A stretch of DNA of 32,047 bases from an uncultured Chloroflexota bacterium (GTDB lineage: Bacteria; Chloroflexota; Anaerolineae; Aggregatilineales; Phototrophicaceae). The notes beneath the pieces were generated by a model, which saw only the letters and a list, made by a program, of their open reading frames with translations, made no database searches and was not told the DNA's origin. Positions 1 through 8,834 of this stretch are shown here, one piece after another (positions within the stretch are counted from its first letter, which is position 1; every line of letters starts with the position of its first letter). Location: contig CALJKV010000052.1 of NCBI GenBank assembly GCA_937974245.1, positions 1-32,047 on the forward strand, read 5' to 3'. Both the position numbers and the translations under genes were made by a program.

Positions 1-70
1 TGCATCCTGACCATGCCTTCACACTCAGTATTGCCGAGTTCTCGTTATGACTTGCCCCATTGGTTAGTAG

Positions 71-2866
71 TTAAGGTGCATCAACGTCGCGGGCGCAGCG
101 GAAACCAAAACCTTCTCCTCCGGCGCCCCGCTCATAATGCCAGGTACGATCGGCGGAACGCAGATAGCGAACGTTAAGATAAAATGCCCCGCCACGTAAA
201 ACACGTTTATCGTTACCATCACTATTACCCTCATTACTATCGTTATATGGATAATCATGATACAGTGAACTCACCCATTCCCACACATTGCCGCTCATAT
301 CCAGTGCCCCTACCCAGGATGCCCCACCGGGTTTGCTTCCGACAGGAGCGGATTTGGCATTTGAATTCTGAGGATACACTGTGTTTTCAGCAATAAATTC
401 ATTTCCCCAGGGGTACGCAAGCCCATCAGGCCCACGTGCTGCGTACTCCCACTCCGCCTCAGTTGGTAGGCGTGCACCGCGCAATATTTCGCAAAAACTA
501 CGGGCTTCGTTCCATGACAAACAGTCTCGCGGTTGGTTCGGTTCAGACACAAACCGTTCACACCCAGGTGATCCGTATTGGGCATTGGTCACTTCAAATT
601 TGTCTATCCAGAACGGTGTACTAAAACACTGCTGATGTATTGGTTTTTCATCATCATCCCCATTATCACTTCCCATCATGAAACACCCCGCAGGCACCAA
701 CACCATCGTAAAGCCGCCAATTTCCATCTCAACAGGAACCCAGTGCTCATTTCGAGTTACAGGGTTTAATCCAATCTCAGCGATACGAAAGAGATTGTTA
801 CCCATAGATGCCCATCGACTCCATTGGGCTCCCTGTGTCGCCCCAGGTGCAATGGCGTTAAGCTCGCTAATTCTATTATTTGCCATATTGACCTGAAACA
901 CGGCAAACATCCCAATACCTACCGCCATGATGATAAAAAACATGACACCAATAATCGCACGTCGGGCACGCAATTGTTGTTGTTCAGCATGTTCAGTTTG
1001 TGCTTTGGCAAGTTCCGCCATATCACGGGATTCTTTTGTCGCCCGTTGAAGTTCTATTTTGTGTCGTGTCTCCGCTACAATCTCCGCCAAATATGCAGCT
1101 TCACTCTTTGCCACAAAATCAGTTTCGTCTATTGATGGCGCGGACCGGTCCACCCACAGTTGCGCGTCTGCCAAGAGTGTGCCACGATAAAAACCATCAT
1201 AGAATTCAGGTTTTCCCGCTCGTACCCAGGTAGCTGCATCTACATTGATCTTTTTTTGTAAGCGTAAATCCTCACGGGCGGCGTGCAACCACTCACCCAG
1301 GCGCTTCCACTCGCGGATCAACGCCTCATGGCTGACTTCGAGGGTTCGCGTGTCATCGGTCTGGTTACTGACCAGGAGGCGGGCATTTACGAAGGCATCT
1401 GCTGTTTCCTGCAAAATGCGGGTCTGTTCGACGTCCGGCAGCGTCAGTTCGCTGGTGGTTGCCCGGCGGCGGGTAGTGTCCTGCTCAGTTTGGCCGGGTT
1501 CGATCAGGCGCAGGAACAGGGCGCGTGCTAATGTGCGATGCTGTTCTGTGGGCAAATTCTGGTAGGTTGTGTCGGCGTGCCGCGCCAGCGCCCCTTGGAT
1601 ACCGCCCATCTCCCGGTAGGCGTTCAGGGTGAGTATGCAACCGTCGCGCCGCTCGAAAAGCTGGTCGAGCGTGAATTGCAGCAGCGGCAGCGCGGCGGTT
1701 TCCTTGCGCACCGCGAAGACCATCTCGGTCACCAACCCGTCGTCAAATGTCAGGCGCACATCCGGCAGCGCGGCGGGTTTCTGGATCACATCGTAGAGGT
1801 CGGCTAGCGTCATCGATGTGATGGCGGCGTGGTGCGTTTCTACCAGCTTGCCAAACGGGGTAAACTGTAACGGGCGGTCATAGAAATCTGCTCGCATACT
1901 GAGCAGCAGGTACAGCACGCCGTTCGGCTCGGTCACGGCGGTGCTGAGCAGGTCAATGAACTGGCGGCTTTCGGCCTCGTTCGCTTGCGTGAATATCTCC
2001 TCGAACTGGTCAATGTAGAGGAAAAGACGCCTACCCTTCGACGCCTGTTTTGCCAGGACATGCAGGCCACGTGTGTTCAGATTTCCGAGTTCACGGCGAA
2101 TGTCGCCTGGGATATAGGGCAAGAAATCTGCCAGAGCAATAGACAGATTCTCTAGCGGCTGCGCTCCTGGCACCATCGGGTCAAGGTAGACCCAATCGGG
2201 GTGTTTTTCGCGCAGTTTGGGCAGCAGCCCGGCCATGATGACGCTTGATTTGCCGCTGCCGGATGCGCCCAGCACGGCCAGCAGGCGAGCGGCGCGTTTC
2301 GCGTCTTCGATATGCGCCAGCAGATCGTCTACCAACGCCCCGCGCCCGAAAAAATCCGGTTGGTCAGCTTCGTGGAAAGCCCGCAGCCCTTTGTATGGGT
2401 TGCGCGGCACAAAATCCGGCGGCACTTCTGGGATAGGGGTTTCTTCAGCCATAAGCGGGGCAATTGTAGTCGTCTCGCCACCAATAGCGGCCACCAACCC
2501 CAATAAACCTCCTGCATAAGAGTCGCCGCGCAGATCGGCATACTGCATACTAAAGAGACCGAATACAATGCTATCGAGCCAATCATCACCGGCGACCCAG
2601 GCCGGGAAAATAGGTTTTTTGTGAGCTAGCGCCAGCGCCACTTCAGCCTGCACGTGGGGCGATTTTCTCGAGTCGGGGGATGCACATATTAACACCGCAT
2701 CGGCATCGCGAATAGCATCCCGCAGAGCCTGTTCCCAACTGAGTGTGCCGGGCGTCAGGCCGACTTTATCAATCCATACACTGATACCCGCATCGCGCAG
2801 GTCGTTGCGCAGCCGGTCAACAACGGGGAAATCCTTACGCGAGTAGGAGATAAACAAATGTGCCAT
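71..2866 (-). CDS. TIR / STAND ATPase / transmembrane / formylglycine-enzyme-like fusion protein
   Basis: A 931-residue protein in which four modules can be read in order. Residues 1-130 are a TIR domain starting MAHLFISYSRKDF, with the S-x-x-S-x-x-x-x-x-E pattern ending at Glu75, the usual place of the NADase glutamate. Residues 155-560 are a STAND-type NTPase: NPYKGLRAF entry motif, Walker A GASGSGKSS at about 200-208, Walker B LFLYIDQFEE at 281-290. A charged helix (590-635) leads to one membrane helix at about 637-658. Residues 715-928 are a formylglycine-generating-enzyme (sulfatase-modifying) fold with RLPTEAEWEYAARG, DMSGNVWEW and the terminal GFRCA motif. TIR-STAND proteins are known or suspected in antiviral defence and conflict; here the FGE-like end may be a sensor or ligand-binding module rather than an enzyme. 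It is divergent from the transfer genes. The substrate and trigger cannot be read from sequence. Confidence 0.9.
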   Translation of the reverse strand: MAHLFISYSRKDFPVVDRLRNDLRDAGISVWIDKVGLTPGTLSWEQALRDAIRDADAVLICASPDSRKSPHVQAEVALALAHKKPIFPAWVAGDDWLDSIVFGLFSMQYADLRGDSYAGGLLGLVAAIGGETTTIAPLMAEETPIPEVPPDFVPRNPYKGLRAFHEADQPDFFGRGALVDDLLAHIEDAKRAARLLAVLGASGSGKSSVIMAGLLPKLREKHPDWVYLDPMVPGAQPLENLSIALADFLPYIPGDIRRELGNLNTRGLHVLAKQASKGRRLFLYIDQFEEIFTQANEAESRQFIDLLSTAVTEPNGVLYLLLSMRADFYDRPLQFTPFGKLVETHHAAITSMTLADLYDVIQKPAALPDVRLTFDDGLVTEMVFAVRKETAALPLLQFTLDQLFERRDGCILTLNAYREMGGIQGALARHADTTYQNLPTEQHRTLARALFLRLIEPGQTEQDTTRRRATTSELTLPDVEQTRILQETADAFVNARLLVSNQTDDTRTLEVSHEALIREWKRLGEWLHAAREDLRLQKKINVDAATWVRAGKPEFYDGFYRGTLLADAQLWVDRSAPSIDETDFVAKSEAAYLAEIVAETRHKIELQRATKESRDMAELAKAQTEHAEQQQLRARRAIIGVMFFIIMAVGIGMFAVFQVNMANNRISELNAIAPGATQGAQWSRWASMGNNLFRIAEIGLNPVTRNEHWVPVEMEIGGFTMVLVPAGCFMMGSDNGDDDEKPIHQQCFSTPFWIDKFEVTNAQYGSPGCERFVSEPNQPRDCLSWNEARSFCEILRGARLPTEAEWEYAARGPDGLAYPWGNEFIAENTVYPQNSNAKSAPVGSKPGGASWVGALDMSGNVWEWVSSLYHDYPYNDSNEGNSDGNDKRVLRGGAFYLNVRYLRSADRTWHYERGAGGEGFGFRCARDVDAP

Positions 2867-3037
2867 TGCAATTCCATTTGAATTATTAGATCAATCGTTA
2901 TTATGCCGTTTGTCTACCGTTAGTGCAACAAAATTACCCCCTGTAATTTCGCCAATCCGGTTATCAAAACTGCTAAGTGAAAACTGTAATCCTCGTCAGG
3001 TCACGGCGGGCGACTCTGCTACGCTGGAGTCAGCCGG
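2867..3037. promoter_or_regulatory. divergent intergenic spacer
   Basis: This spacer separates the minus-strand TIR-STAND gene from the plus-strand transfer genes and so should carry promoters in both directions. The stretch from about 2880 to 2990 is clearly richer in A and T than both flanks. I cannot assign -35/-10 boxes with confidence. GGAG at 3026-3029 is 8 nt before a TTG start at 3038. Confidence 0.35.
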
Positions 3038-3403
3038 TTGGGGGAGCGGACTCCGTGCCAGATGACCCCACACCCTGAGTTGACCAGCGTCATGGCGCAC
3101 GCCGCCTCCCACCCACCGGCTCCATCCGTACTCGCTAGTTGTCAGGAGCTGACCGCTTTGAACCTCGGTGAATTCATCCAACAGTTGTTCAACGACATCC
3201 GGGATGTGGCGCAGATCATCGCCCCCATCGCCGCTGTCATAGGCTTCCTCGGGCTGGGGATCATGTACATGGGTTCCTCGTGGCCGATCGTCGGCGACTG
3301 GAAGCGCGACAATCCGAAAGCCGCCAACCAGGTGGTCATCGGGCTGCTCTTCGTGATCTTCGCCGCCTCGGTCACCACCCTCGTTACCTTCACCGCGCCT
3401 TAA
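3038..3403 (+). CDS. small two-helix membrane protein, VirB2/TrbC-like
   Basis: 121 residues from a TTG start at 3038, which has GGAG 8 nt upstream; in-frame ATGs at 3062 and 3092 are alternatives. Two hydrophobic stretches are visible, around VAQIIAPIAAVIGFLGLGIM and VVIGLLFVIFAASVTTLVT, separated by a short polar loop with WKRDNPKAANQ. This size and hairpin topology, directly upstream of VirB3-like and VirB4 genes, fits the pilin-like or channel subunit (VirB2/TrbC family) of a type IV secretion system, acting in the cytoplasmic membrane. Sequence identity to the family cannot be checked here, so the call rests mainly on topology and gene order. Confidence 0.6.
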   Translation: MGERTPCQMTPHPELTSVMAHAASHPPAPSVLASCQELTALNLGEFIQQLFNDIRDVAQIIAPIAAVIGFLGLGIMYMGSSWPIVGDWKRDNPKAANQVVIGLLFVIFAASVTTLVTFTAP

Positions 3404-3472
3404 CGCCACTCTCACCCCATTCGCGGCGCGGGGCGGGTTTCGCTTCGCGCCTGTTCCTCTGAAAGGATGTGT

Positions 3473-3946
3473 ATGGCTGCGGATTTCAAATCGCATGTGC
3501 TGCTGCGCGACGAGAAAGGGTTCTTCGGTATCCCCTTCAAACGCCTGCTGCTGGCGGGGGTGGGTGGCGGGTTGACCTACACCCTGGGCAATATCATCTT
3601 CCCCGGCTGGGCCATCCCATTGGGGGTGACGCTGATGCTGCTCATGCTGGTACTGACCGGGATGCGCGGCGGCCTGCCGCTCTGGCAGCGATTGCTGTAC
3701 CGTGTGCGCGGCTCGCTGCTCCTGGCGGCGGCCCGCGATGCGGGGAGCGTCTTCGGCAAGCTCACGGCGGCACTCGATCTGCCGCTGGACGTGGTGAAGC
3801 TGGACGCGGCGGCCATCTTCGCCCCGGCGCAGCCCGCCAACCCGGTGGACATGCGCGAGTGGGTGACCTTCGCCCGAGCCGCCGAGGCCGATCACGACAA
3901 CGGGCTGGTCTTCGTGGATGCCCCGATGACGGAGGCGCTGCGATGA
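3473..3946 (+). CDS. PrgI/VirB3-like inner-membrane transfer protein
   Basis: 157 residues. The start is placed at ATG 3473 because AAAGGA at 3462-3467 lies 5 nt before it; the earlier ATG at 3467 would overlap that site. The N-terminus carries a positively charged lead (GFFGIPFKRLLLAG) followed by two adjoining hydrophobic segments to about residue 60, and then a soluble tail. VirB3/PrgI proteins have this layout and sit just upstream of VirB4, to which they bind. The stop overlaps the virB4 start by 4 nt (ATGA), which implies translational coupling. It belongs to the same operon as the gene at 3038. Confidence 0.65.
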   Translation: MAADFKSHVLLRDEKGFFGIPFKRLLLAGVGGGLTYTLGNIIFPGWAIPLGVTLMLLMLVLTGMRGGLPLWQRLLYRVRGSLLLAAARDAGSVFGKLTAALDLPLDVVKLDAAAIFAPAQPANPVDMREWVTFARAAEADHDNGLVFVDAPMTEALR

Positions 3947-5820
3947 GCGTGCGCACTTTCGTGATTGAACCCTTTGACATCATGCTGCACGCCACCGAAG
4001 ACGGGGTGCAGTCGCTGCAAGCCCGTTTTTCGACCTGGCTGCGGACGCTGCGCGACCCGGCGCGGTTCGTCTGCTGGCAGATGCCGGCCACGCTGGACGA
4101 CAAGATCAGCCTGCTCAGCCGCAAGGCGCAGGACGTAACCGACCCGCAGCGGCGCTCCCTCTTGATGGAATATCGCCGCCACTTTGAGAGCCTGAACGAC
4201 AGTGCTGAGTACCAGCGGGCGTTGTGCGGGATGGCGCTGTGGAGCGACCAGAACCCGCGTGCTTTGGCCGGGGGGATGGCTTCGGCCTTTGAAACGCCGG
4301 TGGCGGAGGGCGCGTGGCCGGCGCTGTTCGCCGGAGGCTACGAAATCCGGGAAGCACCGTTCTGGCACCTGGCGCCGTCGGGACGTCCGGGCGGACGCCC
4401 GTACTGGGCGATCCTGACTTCTTACGAGTTCGCTCCGGCGACCTGGAACTTCTTCCGCCCGCTGCCGCCGCTCTTACGTCTCAACTTCCCGCTGGCGCTG
4501 TCGGTGGACATCCCCAAAACCTACGACCGCAACGCGGCGATTGACGCGCTGGAGGGCATCATCCAGGCCTATCAGGTGCATCTGGCGGGAGCAAGCGGCG
4601 AGGACAGCCGGAGTGTGCAGCGCATCGCCGACTGCCGGCGGGCACTCCAGGAGATCAACAACGGGGATGCTTTGCACCTGGTGCAGTTGACCGTCGCCAT
4701 CGCCGCCGATGACCTCAACACGCTGAAAGAGCGGGCGCAGACCGTCGTCAACGAGACGCGAGCCTGGTTCAGTCTCAGGCAGGAGGTAGGGGAACTGCTG
4801 GCGCGTTCGGTGGGGTTCTTCACCGCTAGACGGACGAAGGAGATTAACCTACCGACGACGACCTGGCCGGTGACCTCGCGCGAACTGGCGGTGATGCTGT
4901 CGCCGCTGGGGTATCGCAAGCTGGCGGCCACCGATGGTGTGCTGCGCGGGGAAGCAGTCGGGGCCGCCTACCCGGTGTTCCACAATTCATGGCGCGACAA
5001 ACGGGCCACCCACGAAATTTGGGTCGGCGTATCCGGTTTCGGCAAGACTTTTGGACTGAACTGCTACTTGACGCGGGAGTATGCCGAGAACGGCATCCCC
5101 TTCGACCTGCTTGAGCCGATGGGGCATGGGCGCCACATCGCCGGTGCCTTCGGTTTGCCGTGGTATGTGATGAGCGCCAAAGCCACCAAGCTCAACCCGC
5201 AGGACGTGATGTTCCCGACGCTCATCGAGCAGGTGTCGCATGTGACGCGTATCTACGAGACGGTGCTGGGGCGGTCGCTGTCCGGGGCACAGCGCGAGAA
5301 CCTGGAACGCGGGCTGCTGGGCGAGGCACTGGAGACCGCCTATCGCGGTTTTCCTGACCTGAACCGGGTGACGCCCGATCTCGCGCCGACCTGCGACCTG
5401 GTGTGTGACGTGCTGTCGGGGTTAGGCGACAAGGATGCCACCCGCCACATCGCCCGCGACCTGGCTGACGAGATCGCCGGGTTGTGTACCGGCAGCGGTC
5501 CCTGGGCGGGCTTCCTCAACGGCGCGACCAACGTCGATCTCTCACGGGGGAATCGCCGGGCGGTTGAGCCGCGTGTGTTCAGCTTCCACGAACTGGAGAG
5601 CGACCCGATCCTGCAGGCGCTGGCCTACACGCAGGTGCTGAGTGCGATCCGGCGCGACAGCCTGATCGACGAGCAGCCGCGCATCATCGCGGTGGATGAG
5701 GTCTACCGGCTGATGCGGCATCCGTCGCTGCTCGATTTCCTGATTGAGGCGGCTAAGACCTTCCGAACTCGCAGAAAGAAGCTGGTCGCGGTGGATCAGT
5801 ACAGCACTCACTCGGCTTGA
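3943..5820 (+). CDS. virB4: VirB4-type conjugation ATPase, 5' part, truncated by insertion
   Basis: This open frame gives 625 residues; the first 622 codons are virB4, and the last three (H-S-A, with stop) arise at the insertion junction. Walker A GVSGFGKT lies at about residues 362-369. Walker B IIAVDEVYRLM and the following arginine-rich helix and VAVDQ motif lie near the end. VirB4 is the hexameric ATPase that powers type IV secretion and pilus assembly at the cytoplasmic membrane. The start ATG overlaps the preceding stop and has GGAGG at 3932-3936. The final segment after the VAVDQ motif is missing here and is found at 27377-27661. The truncated product lacks the C-terminal part of the motor domain and is probably non-functional while the inner element is integrated. 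Confidence 0.88.
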   Translation: MSVRTFVIEPFDIMLHATEDGVQSLQARFSTWLRTLRDPARFVCWQMPATLDDKISLLSRKAQDVTDPQRRSLLMEYRRHFESLNDSAEYQRALCGMALWSDQNPRALAGGMASAFETPVAEGAWPALFAGGYEIREAPFWHLAPSGRPGGRPYWAILTSYEFAPATWNFFRPLPPLLRLNFPLALSVDIPKTYDRNAAIDALEGIIQAYQVHLAGASGEDSRSVQRIADCRRALQEINNGDALHLVQLTVAIAADDLNTLKERAQTVVNETRAWFSLRQEVGELLARSVGFFTARRTKEINLPTTTWPVTSRELAVMLSPLGYRKLAATDGVLRGEAVGAAYPVFHNSWRDKRATHEIWVGVSGFGKTFGLNCYLTREYAENGIPFDLLEPMGHGRHIAGAFGLPWYVMSAKATKLNPQDVMFPTLIEQVSHVTRIYETVLGRSLSGAQRENLERGLLGEALETAYRGFPDLNRVTPDLAPTCDLVCDVLSGLGDKDATRHIARDLADEIAGLCTGSGPWAGFLNGATNVDLSRGNRRAVEPRVFSFHELESDPILQALAYTQVLSAIRRDSLIDEQPRIIAVDEVYRLMRHPSLLDFLIEAAKTFRTRRKKLVAVDQYSTHSA

Positions 5821-7798
5821 GTTGTGGCGGGTTCTTCTGCTCGGCTTTGCATTCTTCGGTGCTGCGCCAGCGGGTGTAGCGTCCATAAGGCTTGTGACCG
5901 GCATAGTCTGTCCGCCAGCGTCCCTTGCCGAACTGGTAGGCATAGCGTTCCTGAAGGGCTTTCCAGGTGTAGTCAGGGAAGGCTTTGAGGATTTCCCACT
6001 GGTCTACATCGCCCTCGACCATCGCCCGTAGCTGCTCCAGAGCATCATCCTCCCAGAAGTATCCCTTGCTCTTGTGCGTGGCGTTTCTGGACACAGTGGA
6101 ACCATCGCGCCAGTGGACGGTGACGGCTTTGGTGTGACGGGTGATTTTGGTCAGATGGATATGAGTAGCAAACGCCTCGAACAGACTACGCCGTTCCTGA
6201 CGCGGCACATCCTCCCAACGGGCGATGACGGTTTCTAGCACGGGCTTGGCTTCAGCCAGGTTGAAGCGTTTCTTCTCGCCCGACTTCAACCGCACTAACT
6301 CTGCCCGGAGCGATTCGACTTCACCTTCCAGCGCTTTGTAACGTGCTTCTGCTCGTTCGACCATCTCAGGATGCGATAGGGTGGTCAGGCTGGCGATGAG
6401 GTTGTCCTTCGAGATTTCCGCCTGCTTAATGGCTGCTTCCAGTCTCCGGACTTCAGCATGGTCGCCGTGATCGAGGCTGGTGAGCGCCGTCTGCCAAACA
6501 TCCTCATCAATGGTGGTCGCCTTCAACCGTTCCAGCAGCATCTCGTCCACGATTGCATCCACGATGAATGACCGGATATTCCAGACATTCGACTGGGTGC
6601 GGCTGTAATCATACAACTGGTACTGGTACTTCTGCGCCCAGGTGTTCCAGACCGTCGCCAGCCGGTGATGCGGATCGTGCTCCAGATCATCCGTATACAG
6701 CAGATTGGAGTAGGTCGGCGGTGCTTCAGGACGATCAGCCTTGTCATGGCGGATCCACGGGCGATACGGTACATACTGCGGATTCGGTTCGCCGTAGAAA
6801 TCGGTCTGCGAAATGCGGTTGTAGGCATACATGAACAGGTCATTCGGGATGATCGCTTCATGGTTGTGCCACTCGACAATCACCTGCTGGTGAATCCAGT
6901 GTCCGATATAGGCCACATTGACGAGCAGTTGCTGAAAGCCACTATGAGAAGGTGTGAGCATCCCGGTGATACGCGAACGCCGTTTCAGGTGATCGGTGGT
7001 CTTGAAGCCTGCCGGAACCCTATCGTCGCTGAGATCAGGGAGGTACGGTCCTTCTGCTTCAATTTGTTTCCAGGTCTTTGAGAGGTTGCCCTCGTTAGCG
7101 CGGAACAGCTCGAAGTACGCCAGTACCACATCCGCGTATAGATCAAAGCGGCGGTACTTGCGCCAGTCGGGGTTGGATGAACCATCCGGTAGCTTCTCGC
7201 GCATATCCACCATGAAGCCGGGTGTGATCTTGCGCCCCGTCCACATCCCGCGCTCTGCCCGCCAGTGACGGCTTTTCACCAGCCGACCGCGCACATGATA
7301 CTCGATGAAGTCGGCGGCACGCTGCGCCTGATCGCGGAACATCTGCATGTGATAGCGCCCCTGCGTCGGGTGTGCGAAGTCGTAGACGAAACTGGGCGTG
7401 AGTACCTGCACGTTGTTGCGGCGGCAGGCATCGATGAAGATGTTCGTCTCGATCTGGGTGAGGTCGCGGAAGAAGCGATCCACATCCTGAGCCGCCACCA
7501 GCCCAATCTCGCCGTTCTCAATCTGGCGATAGAGCAGGGACATGCCCGGACGTTCGCTGATCTTCTTCTGACCACTGATGCCAGCATCCATGTCGATCAT
7601 GTTGATCTGTTCACGCTGCCAGCCCTGTGCGATGAGATGTTCGACCATATCCACCGTTTGCAACGTCGTGGAGATATTGCCGATCTGTCCCTCCGAGGAC
7701 TGCCGGTAGTAGACCGAGACCGGTTTGCCGAGTGGGAGGGGCTGCGATTTGTACGGATCAATCGACGCGGTGTCAGGGCGCTTCAGGGTTCTGACCAT
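5753..7798 (-). CDS. large serine recombinase (integrase)
   Basis: 681 residues in the integrated state. The start is ATG 7798 because AGGAG at 7806-7810 lies 7 nt upstream; an in-frame ATG at 7822 precedes that site. The catalytic motif VYYRQSS puts the nucleophile at Ser34; the resolvase core runs to about residue 160 (LVAAQDVDRFFRDL), then a recombinase domain, then a coiled coil (EAAIKQAEISKDN and EVESLRAELVRLK). No CxxC zinc-ribbon pair is visible, unlike many phage integrases. The family cuts and joins attachment sites through a 5'-phosphoserine link at a 2-nt core. The last 18 codons lie beyond the junction, in antisense virB4 DNA. In the circular form codon 663 would continue into a 38-codon tail at 27377-27264, giving 701 residues. 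Confidence 0.93.
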   Translation of the reverse strand: MVRTLKRPDTASIDPYKSQPLPLGKPVSVYYRQSSEGQIGNISTTLQTVDMVEHLIAQGWQREQINMIDMDAGISGQKKISERPGMSLLYRQIENGEIGLVAAQDVDRFFRDLTQIETNIFIDACRRNNVQVLTPSFVYDFAHPTQGRYHMQMFRDQAQRAADFIEYHVRGRLVKSRHWRAERGMWTGRKITPGFMVDMREKLPDGSSNPDWRKYRRFDLYADVVLAYFELFRANEGNLSKTWKQIEAEGPYLPDLSDDRVPAGFKTTDHLKRRSRITGMLTPSHSGFQQLLVNVAYIGHWIHQQVIVEWHNHEAIIPNDLFMYAYNRISQTDFYGEPNPQYVPYRPWIRHDKADRPEAPPTYSNLLYTDDLEHDPHHRLATVWNTWAQKYQYQLYDYSRTQSNVWNIRSFIVDAIVDEMLLERLKATTIDEDVWQTALTSLDHGDHAEVRRLEAAIKQAEISKDNLIASLTTLSHPEMVERAEARYKALEGEVESLRAELVRLKSGEKKRFNLAEAKPVLETVIARWEDVPRQERRSLFEAFATHIHLTKITRHTKAVTVHWRDGSTVSRNATHKSKGYFWEDDALEQLRAMVEGDVDQWEILKAFPDYTWKALQERYAYQFGKGRWRTDYAGHKPYGRYTRWRSTEECKAEQKNPPQLKPSECCTDPPRPASFCEFGRS
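5795..5821. other. attL: left junction of the inner element
   Basis: virB4 sequence runs up to the CA at 5809-5810 and element sequence begins at 5811. On the virB4 side ATCA at 5795-5798 is 10 nt from the core; its inverted partner TGAT is at 27388-27391 on the other side, 9 nt from the core. On the element side CTTGAG at 5816-5821 is the inverse of CTCAAG at 27361-27366. The position of CA was chosen because it restores two separate reading frames (virB4 outside, recombinase inside). The minimal recombinase site is not defined. Confidence 0.7.
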
Positions 7799-7805
7799 GA
7801 TTTTT

Positions 7806-7873
7806 CTCCTTTCCGAACTCATAAATGAAAAGCGCCCAGCTTCCGCGAGTTGTTCTACGCAGAAGCAAGGCGC
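7806..7873 (-). promoter_or_regulatory. recombinase leader: nested hairpin and ribosome binding site
   Basis: The leader holds a nested inverted repeat: GCGCC 7832-7836 with GGCGC 7869-7873, and inside it GCTTC 7839-7843 with GAAGC 7862-7866, each pair separated by 2 nt. It ends about 20 nt before the AGGAG site at 7806-7810. It could be a translational control hairpin, a weak terminator for the small upstream ORF, or a protein-binding site. No U-run follows it, so a simple terminator is less likely. Confidence 0.45.
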
Positions 7874-7890
7874 ATAAGGTACAATGCGTC

Positions 7891-8142
7891 TTAGCCCTGC
7901 GATGTGTCTACTTCACTCGCGGGGTCAGGCAGGTCGTCGAGCTGGAACTCGTCGGCCTGTCGTCGAATAGGTCCGTTTGACTTGTCCTCACTATACTCGT
8001 TTTTGGGCAGTCGCGCAACGATCCTGAGTAGTGTGCGTGAGACATCCACCAGGTTCGTGCCGTTATTCAGTTGTTTTTCTTGCAAGCTATCTGACTTCAA
8101 GTGCATCCTCGTATGCTCCGGTTTGACCACTGCACTCAGCAT
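7891..8142 (-). CDS. small hypothetical protein upstream of the recombinase
   Basis: 83 residues, not recognised. The N-terminal half is mixed and moderately basic (NLVDVSRTLLRIVARLPKN), and the C-terminal half is acidic and polar (DEFQLDDLPDPASEVDTSQG), with no membrane helix. It is on the same strand as the recombinase and ends 92 nt before it, and the only plausible reading frame in the interval is this one. The purine-rich GGGAAGCGAG upstream is a modest ribosome binding site. It could be a small accessory or directionality factor, a common neighbour of serine integrases, but nothing in the sequence proves that. A spurious frame is possible. Confidence 0.4.
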   Translation of the reverse strand: MLSAVVKPEHTRMHLKSDSLQEKQLNNGTNLVDVSRTLLRIVARLPKNEYSEDKSNGPIRRQADEFQLDDLPDPASEVDTSQG

Positions 8143-8402
8143 AGCAAACTCGCTTCCCGCAACCTGTGAAATTTTGCAGTTTCAGCCCGTCAGTTTTGAC
8201 AATCTGAATGTAAATTTACACGTTGGCTAAAGAGCTGCGGAAATGGGTTCAAAAGCAGGCTGTGCATCGGGTTTTCCCGTTGATTGAACTGACATAACCA
8301 GCATATCAAAGTGAGGATGCCTGACCGTTGAAAATTTCCAGTTTTGGCTTGGGAAAATTACGGGGTTTGAAAGAGAGATTTCAGCACGATGTTGTTTGTG
8401 AT
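8143..8402. promoter_or_regulatory. intergenic region with a perfect 12-bp palindrome
   Basis: Upstream of the small ORF and recombinase lies TGTAAATTTACA at 8209-8220, a perfect 12-bp palindrome typical in form of a dimeric repressor operator. The flanks are AT-rich. No gene is apparent in this stretch. It is a plausible control site for the integrase transcript. Confidence 0.4.
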
Positions 8403-8834
8403 CTATTTCAAGTGCCCCAGCCAGCGGATGCCGGGAAAATGGTCTTTCACTGCGTTGAACATGCGCTCGTCAGCTGTCCAGAACTCACAGGACAATCGCT
8501 TCGCCAGTGCCAGATATTGCGCGTCGTAAGCGCGAGGGCGATTGAATTCCTCAGCCAGTTCATACGCTGATTTCAGCAAAGCATCATCTTCATGGAAGTC
8601 CACCGGATACATTAAGAGCCGAGTCAGCATCTCGCGCCCCTGCTCATGGGTGATACGCTGCTGGTAGACTACCTTACGCATAACGGCGATGATTTCTGAT
8701 CGAAGCAAGCGGGGTGCTGCAAGAGGAGTCCCTGCCGCCTTCCATGCTGCCAAAATCTGGTTTGCCTGGGTATGTAAAGGCTCATCCGATAAGCCAAAAG
8801 CGATGAGAATATTGGAATCAACGACGACGGTCAT
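8403..8834 (-). CDS. vapC: PIN-domain toxin, VapC-like
   Basis: 143 residues, the usual length of a VapC ribonuclease. The N-terminal MTVVVDSNILIAF supplies the first acidic residue (Asp6). SEIIAVM, YDAQYLALAKRL and FWTADERMF supply the later conserved acidic positions of the metal-binding PIN site. VapC toxins cleave RNA, often tRNA or rRNA, in the cytoplasm and are held inactive by the partner protein. Its start overlaps the stop of the gene at 8831-9088 by 4 nt, the usual antitoxin-then-toxin order. The pair may stabilise the inner element in its host. Confidence 0.88.
   Translation of the reverse strand: MTVVVDSNILIAFGLSDEPLHTQANQILAAWKAAGTPLAAPRLLRSEIIAVMRKVVYQQRITHEQGREMLTRLLMYPVDFHEDDALLKSAYELAEEFNRPRAYDAQYLALAKRLSCEFWTADERMFNAVKDHFPGIRWLGHLK

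Noticed and set aside
2996..3895. A 299-codon minus-strand frame over the VirB2/VirB3 genes
   Set aside because: His/Arg/Gln-rich low-complexity translation typical of the antisense of GC-rich coding DNA.
3469..3942. A longer virB4 frame reaching back to 3469
   Set aside because: The upstream 158 codons are the shadow of the PrgI/VirB3-like gene in another frame; the ATG at 3943 has a ribosome binding site and the usual ATGA overlap, and VirB4-like sequence begins there.
5804..5807. GCAC shared by both junctions (5804-5807 and 27374-27377) as crossover core
   Set aside because: It gives a longer identity and a symmetric CTCAAG/CTTGAG spacing, but joining there puts a stop into virB4 and truncates the recombinase early. 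CA restores both frames, so GCAC is kept only as a weaker alternative.
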